The notes under the pieces: generated by a model
Told to the model about the DNA's origin: nothing
The model's input: the letters and a program-made list of their open reading frames with translations, nothing else
The model's database searches: none
Position numbers and translations under genes: made by a program
Part shown: piece by piece, positions 54,959-64,000 of the stretch
How the letters are laid out: each line of letters opens with the position of its first letter
Position numbering within the stretch: position 1 is the first letter of the stretch
NCBI GenBank assembly: GCA_947396885.1
Contig: OX377205.1
Coordinates: 55,350,676 to 55,414,675, forward strand
Direction: 5' to 3'
DNA from: Heligmosomoides polygyrus polygyrus
Taxonomy: Eukaryota; Nematoda; Chromadorea; Rhabditida; Heligmosomidae
DNA: 64,000 nucleotides

Positions 54959-55450
54959 ATCTCGTGAATGTTGCTCGCTAACAATTCGTCATTAAGGCTG
55001 AAAGGTCTTCATGCTGTGAGAAAGTATGGGAATTGGGTAGTAGTTTCTTCAGATTACTGGTCTGCTCTTGTTCTTGGTAATTGTCCTATTTCGCTTCCAA
55101 TTATCGGACACCCTTTTCTAGTCCTTTCTTCTAGTTGAAGAACGTCGTCAGTCACTAGGATTACTAGATGGGTACTAGGATTTCGGCGTCTACAAGACGG
55201 CCGCCATATCGCCAAACTTAAACCTTGCAGCTGTTCTAAGCAGTCGACGCATCCTTACTGGACGAACTGCCTCACATTAACGAAACTGTAAAAGTGCCTG
55301 AAAGAGGGTTAGCCTAGGGATAACGTAAAGGATAAAAATGATAATTTATGTACCACTCCAACCCTTCAGAGTATGCGCCGCACATTGTACTTCAAAATGT
55401 CGTGGAGGCCATTTGAATGCGGATTTGGCCTATACAATGACCTGACGTGG
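54959..55450. other. unassigned sequence
   Basis: No recognised gene or element. Confidence 0.3.
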
Positions 55451-55452
55451 TC

Positions 55453-55535
55453 GGCTCATGGACAAGTGTCAGTGCCATCCTTCTGACACTTGTCCATGAG
55501 CAGGTCGGCTCATGGACAAGTGTCAGTGTCATCCT
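55453..55535. repeat. hairpin plus direct repeat
   Basis: CTCATGGACAAGTGTCAG faces its inverse across a 10-base loop. GGTCGGCTCATGGACAAGTG then recurs directly at 55503. Confidence 0.85.
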
Positions 55536-55623
55536 TCTTATAAGAGTCTGGCATCGATTCACCACCTGGATAGAATGCTTAATGGGCCCGGGCAGGACCT
55601 CGGTGTGCCTCCTTCGACTGTAG

Positions 55624-55765
55624 GGCCTATGTCATACCACCGCTCACCCCGAGCGAAGCCTAATGATAAGCTCCCATATCGACTCATCGCTTCGCGCGAT
55701 CGATATGGGAGCTTATCATTAGGCTTCGCTCGATGTGAGCGATGGTATGACATAGACCTAGGGCC
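55624..55765. mobile_element. palindromic MITE, copy 2
   Basis: Same element as 49060-49198: GGCCTATGTCATACCACCGC and its inverse, with CCTAATGATAAGCTCCCATA in the arms and a CGCTTCGCGCG centre. Confidence 0.8.
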
Positions 55766-55769
55766 ACAC

Positions 55770-56630
55770 ACTCAGAGAGAGCATGTTGGAACTAAAGCGT
55801 CTCCTCTTGTCCCTAAATGACTTGAGTACACGTTTCGCTGCAAAGGACATCCAAAGCTACACAGCCTCCACTCCGATGCGGCGTAGTGGCATTCTACCCC
55901 CCGCACTTCAAACAGAGGCGTAGCAAATATCCTCGTCTCCATTATCTCGTAAGGCAGCCACTGCACTCTTGAGCAAGCCCAGGGGGTTGGGGTTGGGCGG
56001 GCCAGGGGACGAGGGGTAGAACGCTCGTCGCCCAGTTCGCCGTCGCTGCACAGTCGGCCGCAGCACAGCCGCATCGATCGCGGTGGATCCTGACGCGGGC
56101 GGCCGCGTGGCGGCCACTAGATGCGAAAGGAATCGACTGTCCGCTGGTGGCTGACGTTCGGCCACGCTGTTTGTCGTGGTGATCATGTTTGATCTGAACT
56201 GCTTGGGCGGTCCAACTGCCTCAGGTGCATGTCGTGTCGTGAACTGCTGACTTGAGCTGTGGCTCGATGTATGGCGTCGCTAGCGGCACTGGAAGTTGCC
56301 GTTCCTCACGAACTCTGACGCGTCAGTCAACATGGAGGCTCAGCGAAGCTTGAGAGAGCTAATTAGACTAGATACTAGATATCTGTTCAGTCTAATAGGA
56401 TTTTTCCCATTCATTAAATTCAAGAATCGTCGTCACAGGACTAGTCGGTTGGGGTACTTTATGGGATGTCGTTATGAAACCTATTCGAAGACATGCAGTG
56501 TGGTCCTCCGTGAGTAAGGAGATGCATAGCGCTATCCTCTTGTGGATTATGGTAGTGCATTGTGCTCGTATAAATTTTGCGGTCGCTAAGGAGCGGTCAG
56601 AGGAGGCGATCTCCGCACCACCTCCCAACC
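55770..56630. other. unassigned sequence
   Basis: G+C-rich. A 92-codon - strand open stretch (55908-56186) is unrecognised and weak. No repeat pair was identified. Confidence 0.25.
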
Positions 56631-56636
56631 AGCTGG

Positions 56637-56803
56637 GGCGGGATTCATCAACGACTTACAGCAATTTAACAGGAAATTACAGCCGGAATCCCTGATAGCG
56701 CGGCTTACCAATCGATATGGTGAGAGATGAGCCGCGTTATCTGAGTTTTCTGCTGTCTGTGAAATCTCTATTAAAGTTATGGAAGTCGTTGATAAATCCG
56801 ACC
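56637..56803. mobile_element. CCTGG-flanked MITE, copy 2 (167 bp)
   Basis: Termini GGCGGGATTCATCAACGACT and the inverse of GGTCGGATTTATCAACGACT. The centre has CGCGGCTTACC..GATGAGCCGCG. Flanks are GCTGG (left) and CCTGG (right), one mismatch from the CCTGG seen in the other two copies. Confidence 0.75.
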
Positions 56804-56885
56804 CCTGGTCTATGATTGCGCCGTCTCTGCTGCTTGGTTGATATCCAAAAGAGTGTTATGAGTCGCTGTCAACGAGAAGCAGCTG

Positions 56886-57655
56886 CGGCGCTGTGGTAGT
56901 TGTAAGGGGTCACACCCCTTCCAACTACCACAGCATGCAGCAGCGTGCAGGTGTGGCGAGTAGCTACATACTGCCAATGTAAATGCAGTCGTATGTCCTC
57001 TTTTCGACTACAGATCTGCGTTTTATTTGGATCTGTATTGGACAAGGGAGGGAACTCCAGGATGAAGGCAATTTTAACAGGTGCGCTAGTCGGTCCACAC
57101 CCCGGCATCCCTCCCCTGCCCAATTCTTTGCCAGAGCTATAGCATTGTTTGTTTGTTTTCATTACTATCAGTGTGTCTCTTTTGTTTTCATGTTCGTGCA
57201 ACCACCATAGCGCTCAGCTGAAGCAAAGGTACTTGGTTGTCCAGTCGTTTCCAAAGAGTGCCCTTATGAAAAGCGATTAGGTCGTAGAGACAACTAGTCA
57301 TTTTGTTTCAGGTTCATTTATTTTGTTTGCCAGGCTGAATCTGACTTTTACAGTAGCTCCTTTTTCTGTCCTTATTCCTTATTTCTAGACCTCTCTATTT
57401 TGGTCCCCCTCTCATTCCGCCATTCTTTTTGAGAGTAGCTTGCAAATTTAGTATGGTATCTCCTTGTTGAAATCTTTTCGTGAAGTATGTTCGATTTGTG
57501 TAATTACACTGATATAAATGGTGAGGTCTACTTTTTAACGAAATTTCCCCTTTTTTATGTTAACAATTAAGAGTAGAAAGGGTAAAAATAATTGTTACGG
57601 TATTACCGCTACTCGCCGCGGCAGGCCACGGTGACCCCCCCCCCAACTACCATAG
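56886..57655. repeat. foldback element containing the ~165-bp core
   Basis: Left end CGGCGCTGTGGTAGTTG and right end the inverse of CGGCGCTATGGTAGTTG. The left end also makes a local hairpin with 56914-56936. The core copy is at 56964-57130. The rest (57230-57600) is A+T-rich with nothing recognised. Confidence 0.6.
56964..57130 (+). repeat. recurrent ~165-bp core (copy 3)
   Basis: CTACATACTGCCAATGTAAA to CCTGCCCAATTCTTTGCC, including GGAACTCCAGGATGAAGG and CAATTTTAACAGG. Confidence 0.65.
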
Positions 57656-57870
57656 CGCCGAAGTTCCTGTCCGAGCAAAATAAGAGCGCTTTCTAGTGCA
57701 AATGTATAAACAGTGCGACTTAAAAATAAGAGCCTGGCTGTAAATTGTTACGCGACTTAGCAGCATTCTTCAAGATCAGTTTTACACGGGTCTTTCCTTA
57801 TTCACAACCTGGGGCCGGATTCATCAACGACTTATGTAACTTTAACGGAGAATTGTAGGCGAAAAGCTCA

Positions 57871-60800
57871 TTCTTCTTCTTCAGCGTTTGTCCCGCTTCG
57901 TCGCAGGGTCCGCTCTTCTGGTGTCGTGACGCCACCTTTCTCGATCCAGCGCTTGATCAGGGTGGACGCCAGTTACTTTCATGATCGTGTAAAACGTATC
58001 GGACCAACGCTGCTTCGGGCGTCCTCTAGGCCGCTTTCTCACACTTCCAACTCAATGCCTATCTTGCGGATGCTGTCTTCCTTTCCACGCAGAACGTCTT
58101 GTCCGCTATCGGCGCGACACCGAACTTCTGCCGAATGACATCGTTTCGGATGCGGTCCATGCGCGTGACTCCAGCCGTCCAGCGCAGCATCTTCGTCTCC
58201 ATGACACTGAGGCGCGTTTCAACTTCCTTAGTGGCAGGCCAACACTCAGCTCCGTACATTGCTACTGGCCGGACTGCTCTGTAGATCTTCGACTTGAAGC
58301 GCTCTGGTATCTTCTTGTAGCAGAGCACGCCAGTCAACGAGCGCCACTTGGACCAAGCTGCACTCACGCGTGAGTTCAATTCAACCATCAGACCGCCGTC
58401 AGACGCTATTGCTGATCCCAGGTATTTAAACACCGAAGTGCGTGCAAGCTCAGTGCCGTTAATCTTAATGGAGCCGGACTCGTTTGCGTCAGTCGTTAGG
58501 TACTCGGTCTTCTTGACGTTCAATTTGAGTCCGAACACCGCCAGGCGGTCGCACCAAGCTTGCACCTGCCGCTCGAGATCATCTTTATCTTCGCAAGCGA
58601 GCATCACGTCATCAGCATAGAGCATTGTCCATGGGACAGGCTTCTGAAGATTCTCGTAATGGCATCCATGAGGACAACAAAGAGGAGTGGAGAAAGCGCA
58701 GAACCCTGGTGCACTCCAACAGAGATGGGAAACTGCTCTACTCTTTGGGCAAGAGTAGAGCATCCGCACCCTCTCTATGAGTTCCTCAGGTACGTTGTGC
58801 TGTCGCAAGGCGTACCATATAACCTCACGCGGTACGCGGTCGAAGGCCTTCTCCAAGTCGAGAAAAGCTGTGTGCACCGGATTCTGTTTCTCGCGATGCT
58901 TCTCCTCCAGGAGGCGGGCGGCTTTATGGCATCAATGGTCCCACAACCAGCTATCCGCACTGGTTGTCGGAGAGCCTGACGATTTCACGAATTCGTCTGT
59001 CGAGGATTCGCTCGAAGATCTTCATGCTGTGCCAAAGCAAGCGAATCGGACGATAATTGGAGCAGTCTGCAGGACTGCCCTTCTTCTTCCAAATCGGAAT
59101 CGTCGTAGTGTTGTGCCAACACTCCGGTACCTTCTTCTCCTTTAGTACCTGGTTGAAGAAATCGATCAACCACTCAGCAGGATACCAGAGCTTCGATTTC
59201 CAAACATCGGCTGCCAGATCATCCGGTCCTGTCGCCTTGGCTTCATGTTCTTCAGAGCCGCTTCTGTTTCTTCCACGGTGGTCTTTCGAACGGGGCCGTG
59301 AACAGAACCCACAGAAGGGATGGCCGGATGAGGAAATTCCATAGTGGAAGTTTCCTCAAAGTAATCACGCCATCGCTTCAGCGCCTTTTTGCGGTCTGTC
59401 AGAAGATGGTCGCTCTCATCATTGATGCCAAAGAACTTTTCGATATCCTCGGTTTGGCGATGGCTGATTTTAGCAAGTCGGTATAAATACCGCTCACCAT
59501 CGCGCGACTCGAGCTTTTCGTTGACATCACTATAATGAGTGGCTTTCGCAACACACACGGCTTTCTTTGCAGCCTTCTTCGCCTTCTGACACTCCTGCCA
59601 GTTATCGGCTGTCTTTTCGCCGAGAAACACATGATACAGCGACTTGTTCTCTCGAACTGTCGCTTTCACATCGTCCGTCCACAGCCATGTCTGCTTGTCG
59701 ACCTTGCGTCGTCCAGGCTTCGTTGTGCCGAGTTCCAACCTTGCAGCTTGGCGTATCGCTTCGGTTGCTCTCTTCCAAGTTTCATCGACAGTCATGACTG
59801 TCGGCAACCGTACGCGAGAAATCACAGCTGCTTCCTTCTCTTTCATTCGCCACCACTTGATTTTTGCAGCAGCGCATCGCTCGACCTGCTTCAGCCTCAG
59901 AGGGGCGATCTTCAGAGTGCAGATCAGCGGTCGATGCTGTGGGGCGATCGTCTCATACGGCACGATCTTCGCGTCTGTGACAAGACTCCGGTCGCGATCT
60001 CTCACAAGGACAAAGTCTATCTGAGTCTTGGTACTCCCACTGTAGTATGAGACAAGGTGACAGTCGCGTTTTCGGAAGACGGTGTTCACAATGGTGAGGC
60101 TATGCGATTCCGCATACTCAAGAATACGCTCACCATCGGCGTTACGCGACCCGTATCCGAAACCACCATGACAGCTGTACCCGTCCTTCGTAGCACCTAC
60201 GTGCCCATTAAGGTCACCAGCGACTATGATGACATCTTTCGGAAGTACCTCTGCTGACTTCTCATCGAGCAGGCTCCAAAACTCATCCTTGGCTTGATCG
60301 TAGCAGCCAGTCTGCGGAGCATACGCAGAGAAGAAGTGGAAGAGTCGCTCCTTAGCGGCGATAACTATCTTCGTCAACCGATCGTTAAAGCGCTCGGCAC
60401 TTACAATCGAGTCACGAAATCGTTCGGAGACGATTATACCAACACCGCTGGTGGTCCTGGGATTACCGCATAGAACGGCCTTGAAGCCACATGACTTGCG
60501 GCAGGACTACCTCGTCTCCTGCACCGCACAGAAATCAACTCTTCTACGCTCCAGTGCTTCTACCAACTCGCACGAGCGGCCCGTCAACGTACCCACATTC
60601 AGCGTTGCTACGCGGGTCTTGCGTACGTTACGGGACTTTCGGACTAGCTCAGTTGCCCCCGATGCCGTCCTCGCATCAGGTACCCTCGCATAGTTTTCAC
60701 ACTCGCCGGGCTTTGCTAGTGCGCGTCGGCTCTCGCGGACGCCGTAGCACTATCTCGAAATCTCTTAAGCGTCATGGTACTTGTGAAGCAAAGGGCCCGT

Positions 60801-61129
60801 GGTGCCGTGGGGTTGCCGGGAAACATGTTAACGCGGCAAACCCACGGCACCACGGGGCCAGTACTCATGAAGCACCAGTCCTCGGGTGCCGTGGGTTGCC
60901 ACGTTTCCGTTGCCGTTGCCGCGTTAACATGTTTTCCGGCTGCCCCACGACACCACGGGCCCTCTGCTTCATAAGTACCAGCGTCATCAACCATGTGATG
61001 TGAGATGGGTCTTCGTATGGCTGCCTGTCACAGGGCCTGTCGCCTGCAATCGAGTGTCCGCGATTAGCTTAGCTCCCAAAGGCAGCAGTTTCCAGTGGTA
61101 CCACGAGGAGGGACGGACATCGCCACCAA
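57871..61129 (-). pseudogene. RTE-A LINE copy 3, near full length, lightly damaged
   Basis: Flanked by the 12-bp duplication GCGAAAAGCTCA. On the - strand from 60720: RVATLNVGTLTGRSCELVEA, AVQETR-stop-S (Trp codon to TAG near 60505), TSGVGIIVSERFRD, then an open stretch 60377-59166. The latter has HFFSAYAPQTG, VAGDLNGHVG, STKTQIDFVLVRDRD and APQHRPLICTLK (APE endonuclease Asn/Asp/His sites). The RT follows with frameshifts near 59166, 58960 and 58730: NYRPIRLLWHSMKIFERIL, FLDLEKAFDRVPREV (motif A Asp), TMLYADDVMLACE (YADD). The C-terminal LSVMETKMLRWTAGVTRMDR is followed by a broken tail. It is the most complete LINE here and about 3.05 kb without its inserted MITE. Confidence 0.92.
60776..60979. 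mobile_element. 204-bp GGTACTT-ended MITE with 8-bp TSD
   Basis: Termini GGTACTTGTGAAGCAAAGGG and the inverse of GGTACTTATGAAGCAGAGGG. Internal arms hold CATGTTAACGCGGC. Exact 8-bp flanks AGCGTCAT (60768-60775, 60980-60987). It lies in the LINE 5' UTR. It shares the GGTACT start and 8-bp TSD with 1605-2268, suggesting the same transposase family. Confidence 0.88.
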
Positions 61130-61219
61130 GCGAAAAGCTCAGATAACGCGGCTTATCAAACGATATGTGAGCGATAGCCGCGTTATCTGAGCTTTTCTTC
61201 GCTTACAATTCTCCGTTAA

Positions 61220-61602
61220 GGGCTGGGCACACTCCTGCTGCTTGACGCAGCTCCTAAGATGAAGAATAGGGCAGAGACGCAGAGTACGTGTCTCTGCGTC
61301 AGGGGCGGCGTCGCCCTTATGACACACTTCGCTTCAGCGTCAGCTTCACGGAATGAGCTCGGTCATTCCGTGAAGCTGACGCTATCGCTTCTGAGCAAGA
61401 GATAAGATAAGTAAGATAGGAAAGCCCTTTCCTCATCCAAACCAGCCAACCGGTCGGCTGAGCGATGGTTTGCAGTGGTCCAATGCCGACACTAGAGAAA
61501 GAGAGAACGACCGCTCCTCACAGCAAACATGTCCTGAGCCTGAGACCGACGTCCCGCCCCGTTTTTGACGCACTAAAGCCGCTGCCGAGTGTGCCCAACC
61601 CC
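61220..61602. mobile_element. 383-bp TTAA-flanked MITE
   Basis: Termini GGGCTGGGCACACTC and the inverse of GGGGTTGGGCACACTC. Flanks are exactly TTAA (61216-61219, 61603-61606). Inside are hairpins GACGCAGAG..CTCTGCGTC and CACGGAATGAGCTCGGTCAT. A TTAA target is used by piggyBac and Kolobok-like transposases; which one is not decided. Confidence 0.82.
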
Positions 61603-61712
61603 TTAAATATACTGAAGTCGTTGATGAATCCGGCCCCTGGAAGATCGTTCGCGCTGTGTTACCTTGGAAGGGGTCACCATAGAATGCAGTGGCGCAAACC
61701 CATGATGCCCTG

Positions 61713-61862
61713 CTACATACAGCGAATTTTATTTTCTCTTTTCAATTAGAAATCTTTTTATTTACCTCTGTGTTGGGCAAGGGTACGAACCTCAAGATGT
61801 AGGCTATTTTGACACGGTTGGTTGGGCCTCTCCCAGGAGTTTCTGACCCTGCCCAATGCTTG
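61713..61862 (+). repeat. recurrent ~165-bp core (copy 4, diverged)
   Basis: CTACATACAGCGAATTTTAT to CCTGCCCAATGCTTG, with a diverged GAACCTCAAGATGTAGGC centre. Directly follows the CCTGG MITE. Confidence 0.55.
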
Positions 61863-62072
61863 TTTTTCCTGCATTGCTGTAACTTTTCATAAGTGAATCC
61901 CTCTGCAGTTTCCATTGCCGATAATTAATTACACATAAAAACGTAGTCCTGGTTTCTGGCCTGCTCGCCATGACGTCACTCTTGCTAGGAAAGGTAGGTG
62001 TGTTCACTGTGTTCCCACAACTTCGCAGTGGGCCGCTCTGCTCCCCGTGGAGCTTAACTTCAGTGTGCCTAA

Positions 62073-62573
62073 AGGCCGCCACAGACTTCTGCGGCGCCGC
62101 TCGGCGGCGCCGCTGCCCTATGCTTAACCATAGGGCAGAGACGCAGAGCTCGCCCCCAGCGGCGCCGCCCAGCGGCGCCGCTGAACGGCGCCGCACGGCG
62201 GCGCCGCTGCCCTATGCTTAACCATAGGGCAGAGACGCAGAGCTCGCCTCCAGCGGCGGCACCGGCGGCGTCGCTGGCGGAAATGACTTCAATCATTCCA
62301 CCCGGCGGCGCCGCTCCAGCGTCTGTCTGTCTGCGCTCTGCGCTCTGCCCTTTCGCGGCGGGATCCAGAGCGGAGACGGTCGATGCGGGCGCGCGATCGT
62401 CATCGGGGCGCGTTATTGTTAAGCACCAGTCGGTCCCCACTAGAAACAGTACAGTACCTCGCCGTCACCGCTCCCACAGATGATGAGTCAAGCCGCTCGG
62501 CGGCGCCGCTTAGCGGTGCCGCCGGCCGGCCAGCGGCGCCGCCGAGCGGCGCCGCAGAAGTCTGTGGCGGCCT
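62073..62573. mobile_element. 501-bp GC-rich palindromic MITE, TAA-flanked
   Basis: Termini AGGCCGCCACAGACTTCTGC and its inverse, flanked by TAA (62070-62072, 62574-62576). The interior is dense in GGCGCC and GCGGCGCCGC. A direct repeat of about 85 bp (GCCGCTGCCCTATGCTTAAC..) occurs at about 62108 and 62208. A 3-bp TAA target fits PIF/Harbinger. No transposase. Overlapping alanine/arginine-rich ORFs are artefacts of composition. Confidence 0.82.
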
Positions 62574-62576
62574 TAA

Positions 62577-62870
62577 GCAATTTCTTGAAGTACAGTACCT
62601 AGGTGTACAGATTTCTTGTCAATTTGTGTTGCCAAAACATGTTAGAATTACCGAGGTTGTGATCAGAGATGGGTGAGTTCAGGAGCTGTGATACTGCAGA
62701 ATCTTTCATTAGTAGGATAGCCGATTGCAAAGAAAACGTAACAAGTAGGAGGTATTCTTCAACAAGGATGATAAGGGGTAACTGAGGTGTTAAAGGATGA
62801 CCTCTTGTACTCTCCTCCTGTACAGCTTTCACTTTGGAGTAGTGGAGCCCTTGCCGCGAGGCTTTCTAAA
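62577..62870. other. unassigned sequence
   Basis: No recognised gene or repeat. Confidence 0.3.
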
Positions 62871-62874
62871 TCCT

Positions 62875-63660
62875 TCTATACGTAAAAGGAGCCTGTCTGT
62901 GTGGGTGTGTGTCACAAACCTGTGTGAGCCTGTAAAACGTGTCAAACATGTGAAGGTGACCGGTACATGAATGGCTGACCTGTCAAAATGGCGCTAACGT
63001 GCAAACTCTGGAAACTGACGAAAATTGACGGCAATGGTCTGGGTTGACAAATGGATGGGGATTTGGTTGAAAGGCCGATATCGATTAACATTATCGATCG
63101 TTCGGTCGGCGCCATCGATTTTCGCCGTGATTTGACCGATCGCGGTGAGGGTCACGTGAGTATGCTGGCCGATGGATGGACTTCACTTCGGGGTGGAAGT
63201 ATTTGGTCAGACGACCAATATCGAGCGATATTATCGATTTTCCTACCTGCTTTACCGGATTTCGCCCAAATGTAATCGATGGACTTCGTTCAGGTGAAAG
63301 ATAACCATACTAGTATTGATCCATGCCATAATATATACAAGAACTCGCGTCCTCTGTCCCTGTCCCACAATTCCTCCGACCGACCGAGGCTAACAACCTC
63401 CGAAGAAGATTCGGATCTCGGTCGCCGTTGTCACCACCGATACTTGAATACTTGACCGGTGGAGAGACTTTTCAATCCTATGTGGTAAGCATCTGTGTCT
63501 GTGGGTTTGTCTCTCTGCCGTCATATAGAGGAAGGAGTATCGAGGTGGGGAGGGTGTAGGAATTACCCCCGCGATCACCCATCGGTTCGACAGTATCGAT
63601 CGATCGATTTTATCGGTTTTTCTGCAGATGAGATATTCCGGAGTCAGCGGCGGTTAGAGC
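62875..63660 (+). repeat. Helitron-like repeat region
   Basis: Begins TTCTATACGTAAAAGGAG, a GT-rich stretch and then several units with 'ccgatatcgattaacattatcgat', 'gatttgaccgatcgcgg' and 'atcgattttcctacc'. The start and ATCGAT-rich units resemble 6826-7165. No Helitron protein is seen. Confidence 0.35.
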
Positions 63661-63835
63661 GGGAAAGCAAGCCTTCAATGTTTACTGAGGAGGGCTTTTA
63701 TGGGCGCTTCCACGGGCATGATCACCGTTTCTTCCTCCCTGTCGGATATGGTTTACGACTGAAGGCCGGTGGCATATCCGCAGGAGCACGTCCCTAATGC
63801 TCCGCGGGATACGTTCCGCCAGCCCTTGCTCTTAA

Positions 63836-64000
63836 CGAGCTTCTTCTTCTTCTTCTTCTTCTTCTCCTGAGCGTTTAGTCCCGCGCAGTCGCAGGGTCCG
63901 CTGTTCTTGTGATCTGTCGCCCCCTCATCCTATCAAGGGCGTCATCTGCCGTGGCGCCGACTTCGGCGAGATCTCTCTTGATGACGTCCTTCCATCTTTT
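63836..64000 (-). pseudogene. 3' end of another RTE-A-type LINE (continues past window)
   Basis: A (TTC)n tract, then TGAGCGTTTAGTCCCGCGCA, GGGTCCGCTGTTCTTGTGAT and downstream sequence aligned with 57871-57960 and 9119-9200. This is the reverse complement of the LINE C-terminus. The remainder lies beyond 64000. Confidence 0.7.

Larger units (their letters stand above)
57813..61635. mobile_element. CCTGG-flanked MITE, copy 3, expanded by nested insertions
   Basis: The left end GGCCGGATTCATCAACGACT (57813-57870) and right end (61607-61635) are flanked by exact CCTGG (57808-57812, 61636-61640). The palindromic core AGCTCAGATAACGCGGCTTA is at 61133-61200. Between them lie a full RTE-A LINE (57871-61129, 12-bp TSD) and a TTAA-flanked MITE (61220-61602). 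Without the insertions it would be about 180 bp, like copy 1. Confidence 0.88.

Noticed and set aside
62073..62573. Overlapping Ala/Arg/Pro-rich ORFs up to 130 codons
   Set aside because: All arise from GC-rich palindromic MITE sequence; both strands and several frames are open for compositional reasons.

Overview
This is a repeat-saturated animal genome segment. It looks like a clade V (strongylid or hookworm-like) nematode. The grounds are RTE-type LINEs, Penelope-like fragments, mariner/maT transposons, tRNA-derived SINEs, many foldback MITEs, short canonical GT..AG introns and about 45% GC. The species is an inference. No bacterial operon, CRISPR array, rRNA gene or intact tRNA gene is visible. 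There is one 200-base assembly gap (40636-40835).

The one confidently identified host gene is a DOT1-family histone H3K79 methyltransferase on the + strand. Its catalytic domain is split over seven exons found between 28359 and 51450: A 28359-28515, B 28858-28989, C 29049-29125, D 39096-39186, E 50929-51085, F 51173-51279, G 51407-51450. All junction phases agree. Introns C-D (about 10 kb) and D-E (about 11.7 kb) are packed with transposons. Upstream and downstream exons were not found. A second, much weaker host gene candidate is on the - strand (about 17595-18873) and may encode a single-pass membrane protein. A third very tentative one is at 4484-5590 (-).

0-8.8 kb: a 750-bp palindrome with hammerhead-like motifs, an 8-bp-TSD MITE, a 1.46-kb foldback with tRNA-like arms, a broken mariner and Helitron-like repeats. 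8.8-17.4 kb: a Penelope-like relic (-) holding a truncated RTE-A LINE and a SINE. It is followed by an RTE-A LINE (+) split by a 4.2-kb hAT-like element (exact 8-bp TSD), which itself holds two RTE-B fragments. A 175-bp MITE sits in the LINE's RT region. 17.5-28 kb: the putative membrane gene, a maT foldback, and another RTE-A copy split by two elements. 28-51.5 kb: the DOT1 gene. Its introns hold a GCACTAG MITE, a series of foldbacks carrying tRNA-like Pol III boxes, four mariner/maT relics, RTE-B fragments, a SINE with a perfect TSD and TA microsatellites. 51.5-64 kb: a 213-bp duplication, an RTE-A fragment amplified as a 4 x 322-bp tandem array, then a nest: TTAA-flanked MITE and RTE-A LINE inside one CCTGG-flanked MITE, with another MITE inside the LINE. 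Last come a GC-rich TAA-flanked MITE, Helitron-like sequence and the 3' end of another RTE-A LINE running off the window.

RTE-A, RTE-B, GGTAC-MITE, CCTGG-MITE and similar names are working names defined by sequence shared within this window, not database names.
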